A DNA stretch of 8,697 bases from Fimbriimonadia bacterium (GTDB taxonomy: Bacteria > Armatimonadota > Fimbriimonadia > Fimbriimonadales > Fimbriimonadaceae), in contig JALGXY010000416.1 in assembly GCA_029824495.1 (NCBI GenBank), positions 1 through 8,697 of the forward strand, given 5' to 3'. Of the stretch, positions 1 through 6,177 are shown piece by piece; within the stretch, counting starts at the first letter, position 1; the number at the start of each line of letters is the position of its first letter. A program made the translations under genes and the position numbers. Below the pieces are notes generated by a model. That model was not told the DNA's origin and ran no database searches. It saw nothing but the letters and a program-made list of their open reading frames with translations.

Positions 1-751
1 TGAACAGACCCCAGATAAACGCACCGTCAAGGCCTGCTATTGCGTAGGCGATCGTGGCCAAAACCGCCTGGACAAAGGCAACAAAAATGACGCCCATGAA
101 AACAGAATGGACCGTGTCTTTCATTCGGGTCATCATCCGGATCGTCTGCTCTCGCGGCAGAGGGATGATTTTGTAGGCGGGCTCCAGAACGTAGTGGCCG
201 TCGCGCAGCATGAAGAACAGAGTAATGACCGTCGCGATCCCATTCAGAATGACGTTGAAAACGTTGGGGGCAGCCTTCAATGCGCCCTGTGTCAGGCTTC
301 TTTCGATAGCAGCCCGGTTCTCCTCAATGATCGGATAGAGCCTAAAATCGGTCTGGCCAAACCGCTCTAGAATCGGGGCGAGCCACGTGTCGATCTGCTG
401 GGAGATCGACTCCAGCGTTATGACTGCGCCCGCTTCATCGGCACGGATGATGTAATCGTACACCTCCATCCCTGCAAAGGCCAGAAACACGCCGATCGGC
501 ACAAGAACTATCAGCAGAACTCCGGCCGTGGTGATCAGAGCTGCAAGAGTCTCGGAAACGCCCTGTTTGAAACGCCCCATGAGTCGGGTGCGGAATTTCA
601 TGTAGAGCGGGTGCAGTAGGATGCCCAAGACGCCGGCCCACATCAATGAGTGGATAAACGGCGACATGATATAGATGACACCGGCGACGGTCAACGCGAC
701 CATGGCCCAAAATATCACTCTTGGCGGTTCGGCCCTTCCCTGCTCCTGCAT
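1..751 (-). CDS. AI-2E family transporter (membrane permease), 3' end outside window
   Basis: This is a polytopic inner-membrane protein of the AI-2E/PerM superfamily, whose members include autoinducer-2 exporters and sodium/proton antiporters; the substrate here cannot be told. The 250 residues in the window show hydrophobic segments at about 12-30, 34-50, 68-95, 163-181 and 214-240. Between segments three and four is the family's long soluble region (about 96-162). The motif FFMLRDG (179-185) and the following VFMGVIFVAFVQAVLATIAY stretch (217-236) are typical of the family. Members usually have 340-380 residues and about eight segments, so roughly the last 100 residues lie beyond base 1. 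The ATG at 749-751 is chosen because it lies just before the first membrane segment and 10 bases after the cca stop. No Shine-Dalgarno site is visible, so translation may be coupled to cca. Family assignment is confident; function is not. Confidence 0.9.
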   Translation of the reverse strand, partial: MQEQGRAEPPRVIFWAMVALTVAGVIYIMSPFIHSLMWAGVLGILLHPLYMKFRTRLMGRFKQGVSETLAALITTAGVLLIVLVPIGVFLAFAGMEVYDYIIRADEAGAVITLESISQQIDTWLAPILERFGQTDFRLYPIIEENRAAIERSLTQGALKAAPNVFNVILNGIATVITLFFMLRDGHYVLEPAYKIIPLPREQTIRMMTRMKDTVHSVFMGVIFVAFVQAVLATIAYAIAGLDGAFIWGLF

Positions 752-761
752 TCGCCAGAGT

Positions 762-2101
762 TTACGGGTTTTCGGTGCTCCAAGTCTTGAGGAGCTCTGC
801 AGCAGCCTCCTTATCGAGAGGTTTCAGTGCTCCATCAAGCACCTGTTCTGTCAAGTACTCTTTGGCTTGGCCGATCCTTGGGCCCTCGCTGATGCCGAGG
901 ATTCCCGCGATTTCGATTCCATCCAGCGGACTCTTGAGCACCGCTCGCGGGGTCAAGATGAGCAGGTCTTTCAATCTTTCCCGAATCTCCGAAATGTCGA
1001 CCCTCGGCGGCGAGGTCTTGCCCGCCTGCCCATCCGCCTCCATCAAGCTGAGGAGCCGGTCGAGCTGATCACCCATATCTTTGACCAGGCGGCGCAGAGC
1101 CCGATCTTGATTTGCTCCTTGGGGCCGAGCCTCATGTGGTTCTGAACCAAGAGCGCCGTATCCGCCGCGACATCCTGTCCGATTCTCAATCGATTGATCA
1201 TCAGTTTGGCAATCGGAGCTCCCTGCTCTGTATGGCCAAAAAATCGGGTCCGGCCGTCCTCGTCAACCTTGCGGGTCTGTGGCTTGGCAATGTCGTGCAA
1301 CAGGGCAGCCAGACTGAGGGTCAGATCGCCAGGGCCGACCAGGCGAAGCACTTCGAGCGTGTGTCCCCAGGCATCGAGCCTATGCCGGAATCCTTGCTCA
1401 ACCCCGTGCAGTGCGCAGAGCTCGGGCCAGAACTGTTCCAGCAGGCCGAATCGGCGGAGATCCTCGATCGCCTCATGTGCGGTCGGCAGACGCAGCATTT
1501 TCAACAGCTCATCGCGGATCCGCTCCGCACTGATGATCTCAAGCCTCTTGGCATTGCGGGTCAAGGCGTCTTCGATGCCCTCGCCATATTCAAATCCGAG
1601 TCGATGCTTGAACCGCACAGCTCGCAGCGTGCGCAGAGGATCATCCGAAAACGACACATCCGGGTCGGCCGGTGTCCGCAGGATCCTGTTTTCGAGGTCA
1701 GAGAGGCCGCGCCCCAGCAGATCGACCACTTCTTGCGTGTCCGCGTCCATCATCAACGCGTTGACCGTGAAGTCACGCCGGACCATGTCCTCTTTGAGCG
1801 TGGCCATTTCGGTGTTCGGTTTCCGGGAATCCTCGGAATAGCTTTCTGATCTCGCCGAGGCGATCTCGACATGCCGCCCCGCAACTCGGACCATCGCCGT
1901 TCCGAACCGGGAGTAGATTTCCGGCGGCGCGGTCGCCACCCCCTTTTCAAACAGCGACTTTGCCAGCTCACCGGCATCACCCTCCAGGACAATATCGATG
2001 TCTTCGCCCATCTCGCCGGTCAGCAGAAAATCCCGGACGCAGCCGCCTACGAGGTAGGCGCCATCCGGCAGATCGAGCTGTTTCAGCCAAGGCAGAGGCA
2101 C
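762..2101 (-). CDS. cca: CCA-adding tRNA nucleotidyltransferase with HD domain, interrupted by a one-base frameshift
   Basis: This cytoplasmic enzyme of the class II nucleotidyltransferase / poly(A) polymerase family adds or repairs the 3' CCA end of tRNA. Frame 1 (2101 to about 1121) carries LVGGCVRD (17-24), the metal-binding pair D34 and D36 in GEDIDIV, RRDFTVNALM (108-117), DPLRTLRAVRF (154-164) and AERIRDELLKML (192-203). An HD-type domain follows, with H240, H269-D270 and H290. Frame 1 then runs into a stop at 1043. The family continues in the next frame: DRALRRLV (333-340), then SPLDG (391-395) and GPRIG (407-411) of the C-terminal tRNA-binding region, ending at a TAA at 762-764. Inserting one base in the G run at 1121-1124 joins the two into 446 residues, a normal length. 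The start is GTG at 2099-2101, because an in-frame TGA lies two codons upstream. An annotation tool would split this into 1043-2101 and 762-1076. A real pseudogene is possible but less likely, as the enzyme is normally needed. Confidence 0.92.
1121..1124 (-). other. Frameshift site in cca (G run on plus strand, one base short)
   Basis: Read on the minus strand, the gene goes CTC GGC CCC AAG here and the protein turns to nonsense within a few residues. With five C instead of four it reads CTC GGC CCC CAA and continues as QGANQDRALRRLVKD, which fits the family. The exact base lost cannot be fixed within about 40 bases, but the homopolymer is the natural place. The run CCCC would also let a prolyl-tRNA slip back one base onto another CCC, so programmed slippage is a remote alternative. 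Confidence 0.8.
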
Positions 2102-2106
2102 GTCTC

Positions 2107-2112
2107 ATTATG
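2107..2112 (-). promoter_or_regulatory. Putative -10 element of cca, leaderless start
   Basis: Read on the minus strand this is CATAAT, five of six matches to TATAAT, ending five bases before the GTG start at 2101. With normal -10 to start-site spacing, transcription would begin at or next to the start codon, giving an mRNA without a leader. No good -35 hexamer is present 16-19 bases upstream. Such short motifs occur by chance, so the call rests on position as much as on sequence. Confidence 0.35.
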
Positions 2113-2134
2113 GGCTCGGAAAAAGACCGCCGAG

Positions 2135-2140
2135 TAGACT
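2135..2140 (+). promoter_or_regulatory. Putative -10 element of the GH2 gene, leaderless start
   Basis: TAGACT keeps the three most conserved -10 bases (T1, A2, T6) and ends six bases before the ATG at 2147, so transcription would start at the ATG. Its first three bases are also the in-frame TAG that prevents any longer start for the gene. No Shine-Dalgarno site or -35 element is visible. It mirrors the arrangement on the opposite strand for cca. Confidence 0.3.
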
Positions 2141-2146
2141 CACGCC

Positions 2147-4357
2147 ATGAACCAGGGGATTGTCGAGTGGTCGGTCGACTACGGCTACGGCCCGAATCGG
2201 TGCGATGTCCCTCACGCCTGGGGGCGCGAGCAGCACCTGATGTGGGAGGGGCCCGCGGTCTATCGCACGGTCGTGCACATCCCCGAAGAGCAGGCCTGGC
2301 TCAAGTTTGAGGGCGTCAGCTATCTGGCGGTCGTGATGATCAACGACGAGGTCGTCTGCACTCACGAGGGGATCTGGGATGCGTTTTCTGTTGATTTGGC
2401 TGCCTGGGCTGGTCAGACCATCGAACTGAAGGTCCGCGTGATCAAGAACGGCGGCTCGACCTATCCCGTGCCGGATGTCGCCAGCGGTTTTCTGCCCTAT
2501 GTCTACGGCACGTTCGGAGGGATTTACCGTCCCGTAAAACTGGTTGTTTCGGACACAGATCCAGTGCTGCCGAAGCCGAAAGTGGAGAGCCGTGTCGGTG
2601 TTGATGGCTGCTATATCTCGCTCGATGAGAAGCCGTGGGAGCTGCGCGGTCTCCTGAGCTGGGGCTGGCAGCCGGGGTTTGTTTCGCCTGACAGAACCGG
2701 CAATGAACTCGATGAGTGGATCGACAAGATCCAAGAACTCGGGTTCAACACGATCAAGTTCTGCTTGTGGGTACCGACTCACGAGACCCTAAGACGGATG
2801 CACGCGAAGGGGATGGAGGCCTGGATCGAGCTGCCGATCTGGATGCCGAACCCAGACAAGCTGCTCGGCATGACCGATGAGCTGAAGCGGATCGTCTCGC
2901 AGTACCGGCACCATCCGAACATCGTTGCCTGGACGATAGGCTGTGAGCTGGGCAAGCTCGCCCCAGCCGAGTGGCGCGAGGAGATGGTCGAATTCGTGCT
3001 GGAAGAGACGAACTGTCCACTTGTAATGGACAGCAGCGGCGGCTCAGAAATGTACGGTGGCGACCCGCGCGAATACGGCACGTTCTACGACTTCCACCCC
3101 TATTGCGACACTCACTTCTACCCGCAGGTGATCGACAGTCTTCTCACCGGTCCGCGCAAGAAAAAGCCGATTATCTTTGGCGAGTTCTGTGACCACGACA
3201 GCCTGCGAGACCTGGCGCGGATCGAGAAGGAGAATCCGTTTTGGGCGTCGGACGATGAGTACTTGAACGCGCAAGGTGTCCGTTGGCAGTACGACCTGCC
3301 GAAGAAGGCTTGGGATGAGAGTTTTTTCTGGTCGAAAATTGAGGTCGTCAATGCCGCGGCAGGCATCTTTCATCGATGGCGCACATTAGATCATGTCCGC
3401 AGCCAGCCTGAAATCGCCGGATTTGTGATCACGGGGGAGATCGACACACCGATAAGCTCATCGGGCATGTTTGATGATTGGGGAGAATCACGAGAGGATC
3501 CTTCCGGAGCATTTCAAAGGGATTTCTTCACCCTTGTTCCAAAGCGCAGACCGCCGTGGATCAACGGTGGCAATCGAGCTGGCTGGAGCAGCCCTTGGTG
3601 GGCCGAGGAAGGTGAGCAGGTCGAACTGCAGCCGGTGGTCAAATCGCCCAAACCGATAGACGAGTTCATCTTGATACTAGAGAGACGGTTAAGCGGTAAA
3701 GGCAAGACAGAATCTGAAGAGATCGTGCTGCAAGAAGCTGACAGAACCGGTCTCATTACAGTCTGCCAGCCAGTTGTCATTCAGCATCATCCGGACGAGA
3801 ATGTTATGGTGCAGCTACGGCAAAAGGGCTCCGGCAATGCTGTCGGTGCGTTCCGTCCGATCTTCTCTTGGCCAAAGGAGACAGTGTGGCCCGGTGTGAA
3901 GTTTGAAGACCCGACCGGTCACTTGATGAAAGACAACTGCGAAGGTGCCTGGGTGGTATCCACGAATGGCCTGAGATCGGAGAAGAGAGGGGTTCATATC
4001 TGCTTTGACAGCGGCACGCTTCCACGCCCCTACGTTCGAGAGTGCATCAGACGCAATGGCGGTTCGGACCCGGACGCGATGATCGCCCCAGACCGCGCGC
4101 TCGATCCCAGCGCTCTCGACGAAGCATTCGGCAAAGGAAACTGGACCAGCCTGATCGATCGGATCGACACCAGGACATTTGAAGTCCTTCCCTACGCGGT
4201 GCGCGTCAAGGACAGGATCTACACCACCCTGCGGCTGGGCGGTGGCCACGGGAACCAGCCGATTGGGCTGGACAACAACCTGCTCGGCCAGCAGGTTCTC
4301 AAAGACTTCCTGACTCAGCTCGGCTGGTCGCCGGATACCTCTTCCGAAGACTCCTGA
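2147..4357 (+). CDS. Glycoside hydrolase family 2-type enzyme, cytoplasmic, divergent
   Basis: This is a retaining exo-glycosidase of the GH2 type (beta-galactosidase, glucuronidase or mannosidase-like); the sugar specificity cannot be read from sequence. Residues about 5-135 are the jelly-roll sugar-binding domain (GPAVYRTVVHIPEE near 35-48, GTFGGIYRPVKL at 121-132). The TIM barrel starts near 155, with KPWELRGLL and IQELGFNTIKFCLW. Catalytic candidates are E267 in AWTIGCELGK (acid/base) and E346 in PIIFGEFCD (nucleophile), with FYDFHPYC (313-320) between them. In GH2 the residue before the acid/base is normally Asn; here it is Cys266. The Ig-like domain expected between jelly roll and barrel seems absent, as only about 20 residues separate them. 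Residues about 500-736 form a C-terminal region I cannot assign, ending in a conserved-looking RIYTTLRLGGGHG stretch (689-701). There is no signal peptide. The ATG is fixed by a TAG at 2135-2137. The 3' end overlaps the antiporter gene by 43 bases. Confidence 0.87.
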   Translation: MNQGIVEWSVDYGYGPNRCDVPHAWGREQHLMWEGPAVYRTVVHIPEEQAWLKFEGVSYLAVVMINDEVVCTHEGIWDAFSVDLAAWAGQTIELKVRVIKNGGSTYPVPDVASGFLPYVYGTFGGIYRPVKLVVSDTDPVLPKPKVESRVGVDGCYISLDEKPWELRGLLSWGWQPGFVSPDRTGNELDEWIDKIQELGFNTIKFCLWVPTHETLRRMHAKGMEAWIELPIWMPNPDKLLGMTDELKRIVSQYRHHPNIVAWTIGCELGKLAPAEWREEMVEFVLEETNCPLVMDSSGGSEMYGGDPREYGTFYDFHPYCDTHFYPQVIDSLLTGPRKKKPIIFGEFCDHDSLRDLARIEKENPFWASDDEYLNAQGVRWQYDLPKKAWDESFFWSKIEVVNAAAGIFHRWRTLDHVRSQPEIAGFVITGEIDTPISSSGMFDDWGESREDPSGAFQRDFFTLVPKRRPPWINGGNRAGWSSPWWAEEGEQVELQPVVKSPKPIDEFILILERRLSGKGKTESEEIVLQEADRTGLITVCQPVVIQHHPDENVMVQLRQKGSGNAVGAFRPIFSWPKETVWPGVKFEDPTGHLMKDNCEGAWVVSTNGLRSEKRGVHICFDSGTLPRPYVRECIRRNGGSDPDAMIAPDRALDPSALDEAFGKGNWTSLIDRIDTRTFEVLPYAVRVKDRIYTTLRLGGGHGNQPIGLDNNLLGQQVLKDFLTQLGWSPDTSSEDS

Positions 4358-6171
4358 TCAACCGTTTCGCCCTCAAGCGGGCGGACGCAGTTCGGCTGGA
4401 TCATTGCGGTGACGTAGTCGCCGGCATCCAGCTTCACATCCTGGTCCGGAGTCATCATCACAAGCTCTTCGTTGTGCTCGGCAAACAGCGGAAGAACGCC
4501 TTCTGGCCAGGCTTCGATCACCGCTTTCGGTGTCATCGCTCGGTCAAGCCGTACAACCTCGACCTTTCCGCCCCGGGCAAATCGCGAGTTGAGTGATCCG
4601 AACTGCTCGCCATTGAACAGCACGCGTCCAGCCATCTTCTCCGGCACATCGGCTGGCTGAAGCTGGTAGATATGTGCGCTGTCGAGCAGGTGCGTCATCT
4701 CCTTGGCCGCGAGCGTATTGACCCCGTCGTTGCCTGTCATCGCCATCATCCAGCCGATGCCGGCGAGCACCATCTCTTCCTGCAGGTTGTCATCGAAGAC
4801 GCTGCCTTGGTGAGCCTCAAATCCTTCTCGCTGAGCCTGCTCAATCTTCACAATATTGTTGTCCACAACCATCGGAGCAAAGCCCATAGTTCGCAGCGCG
4901 TGTGCGATCTGCAGAGACCAGCTATGCGCCCCGACCAGGAGAACGCCTTTCGCTTTCGGGCTGGTCACCTGAAGCTTGCGCGCTGCCGGGACAGAGAGCG
5001 TGCCATAGACCGCAACTGTGCCGAGGATCACGAAGAAAACAATCGGGCCGATCCGATCCGCTCCTTCAACTCCTTCTTCCATGAGTCGCAAGGCAAAAAC
5101 CGAGGAGACGGCTGCAGCCACGATGCCGCGAGGCGCCACCGCAGCAAGGAACAGCTTCTCTTTCCATTGGAGACTCCGCCCCATGGTTGAGGCGAAGACA
5201 GTCGCCGGGCGAATGAATGCGATCAGGACAAAGAGGAATAGATAAGCCCGCCCATCAGTCACCACACCCTGAAGGTCCTCTACCGAAATCGACGCTGCTA
5301 AGATGATGAATACCGACGAGATGAAGATGACGCGCAGGGTCTCTTTGAACTCGGTGATCGACTTAACACTAACCCATTTCTGGTTGGCGAGAGCCACGCC
5401 CATGACCGTGACAGCGAATAGGCCGGACTCGTGTTGCCAGTAGTTTGCCAGCGTGTGCGCCCCAATCACAAACATCAGCACGACAGCGTTCTGCAGGAAG
5501 TCAGGGACCCAGAACCGCTTGATGATGAAGACCTGAATCGCTGCCGCGGCAAGGCCGATCAGGCTGCCGATGCCGACAGTCTTGAAGATGTTCATCAACG
5601 CCTCGCCGCCAGCCTCCTGGATTGCATGGCCAGAGATAACGGCTTCGAAGACGACAACCGCGAGCATCGCGCCGATCGGGTCGATCACGATTCCTTCCCA
5701 CTTAAGAATCGAGCCGAGCTTCGGCTTCGCCCTCAGAGAGCGCAGGAGCGGCACAATGACCGTCGGCCCTGTCACCGTCAAGATTGCGCCAATCAAGGCG
5801 GCAATGCCAACCGGCAGGCCGAGGATGTACTGAGCTGCCAGCCAGGCCAGGCCCCAGGTGACGAGCGCACCGATCGTAGAAAGCGCGACAACCACGCCCG
5901 CAACCTTCTTGATCTCCTTAAACTTAAGTGTCAAGCCGCCTTCGAACAGAATGACTGCAACAGCCAGCGAGACCATCGGGATCAAGGCATCGCCGAACAT
6001 CGATCTCGGATTGAGCCCCTGATAGCCAGCCATCGTCAAACCGGGGCCGGCGATCAGGCCAAACAACAGCAGCAGCAGGATCGCTGGCCAACGCAGCTTC
6101 CAGGCGAGCCATTGGGCTCCGATCCCGATCACCAAGGTGAGGGCTATTCCGACAATGACCAGTTCGTCCAT
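4315..6171 (-). CDS. CPA1-type cation/proton antiporter with C-terminal TrkA-like domain
   Basis: This inner-membrane protein would exchange Na+ or K+ for protons. Residues about 1-400 are a membrane domain with around a dozen hydrophobic segments. It contains FGLIAGPGL (37-45), ILFEGGLTL (74-82), LTVTGPTVIVPLLR (131-144), EGIVIDPIGA (159-168) and AAVAPRGIVAAAVSS (343-357), all in the places expected for Na+/H+ exchangers. D164 is the likely ion-binding acid; the residue before it is Ile, where NhaP proteins have Asn. Residues 408-530 resemble a TrkA-N Rossmann domain (GVLLVGAHSWSL, VVDNN with D437), and about 535-592 a TrkA-C-like domain, suggesting gating by a nucleotide or ion. The usual GxGxxG is degenerate here. 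The ATG lies six bases after the stop of the beta-helix gene, with no Shine-Dalgarno site, so translation is probably coupled. It is the last gene of the three-gene operon and is convergent with GH2. Confidence 0.93.
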   Translation of the reverse strand: MDELVIVGIALTLVIGIGAQWLAWKLRWPAILLLLLFGLIAGPGLTMAGYQGLNPRSMFGDALIPMVSLAVAVILFEGGLTLKFKEIKKVAGVVVALSTIGALVTWGLAWLAAQYILGLPVGIAALIGAILTVTGPTVIVPLLRSLRAKPKLGSILKWEGIVIDPIGAMLAVVVFEAVISGHAIQEAGGEALMNIFKTVGIGSLIGLAAAAIQVFIIKRFWVPDFLQNAVVLMFVIGAHTLANYWQHESGLFAVTVMGVALANQKWVSVKSITEFKETLRVIFISSVFIILAASISVEDLQGVVTDGRAYLFLFVLIAFIRPATVFASTMGRSLQWKEKLFLAAVAPRGIVAAAVSSVFALRLMEEGVEGADRIGPIVFFVILGTVAVYGTLSVPAARKLQVTSPKAKGVLLVGAHSWSLQIAHALRTMGFAPMVVDNNIVKIEQAQREGFEAHQGSVFDDNLQEEMVLAGIGWMMAMTGNDGVNTLAAKEMTHLLDSAHIYQLQPADVPEKMAGRVLFNGEQFGSLNSRFARGGKVEVVRLDRAMTPKAVIEAWPEGVLPLFAEHNEELVMMTPDQDVKLDAGDYVTAMIQPNCVRPLEGETVDQESSEEVSGDQPS

Positions 6172-6177
6172 GGAGGT

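Noticed and set aside
435..710. Minus-strand open frame of 91 codons
   Set aside because: It is in another frame of the AI-2E transporter gene, which itself is open from 751 to the window edge and shows family motifs.
1112..1849. Plus-strand open frames of 215-245 codons
   Set aside because: Both are antisense to the conserved motif region of cca and have no recognisable features.
2108..2782. Minus-strand open frame of 224 codons
   Set aside because: It is antisense to the GH2 sugar-binding domain and shows no family resemblance.
4366..4385. Inverted repeat just after the GH2 stop (stem CGCCC/GGGCG with a six-base loop) as a terminator
   Set aside because: The stem is short, no T run follows on the plus strand, and it lies inside the antiporter coding sequence.
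6067..6078. Run of four CAG triplets
   Set aside because: It encodes leucines of an early membrane segment of the antiporter; too short to be a meaningful repeat.
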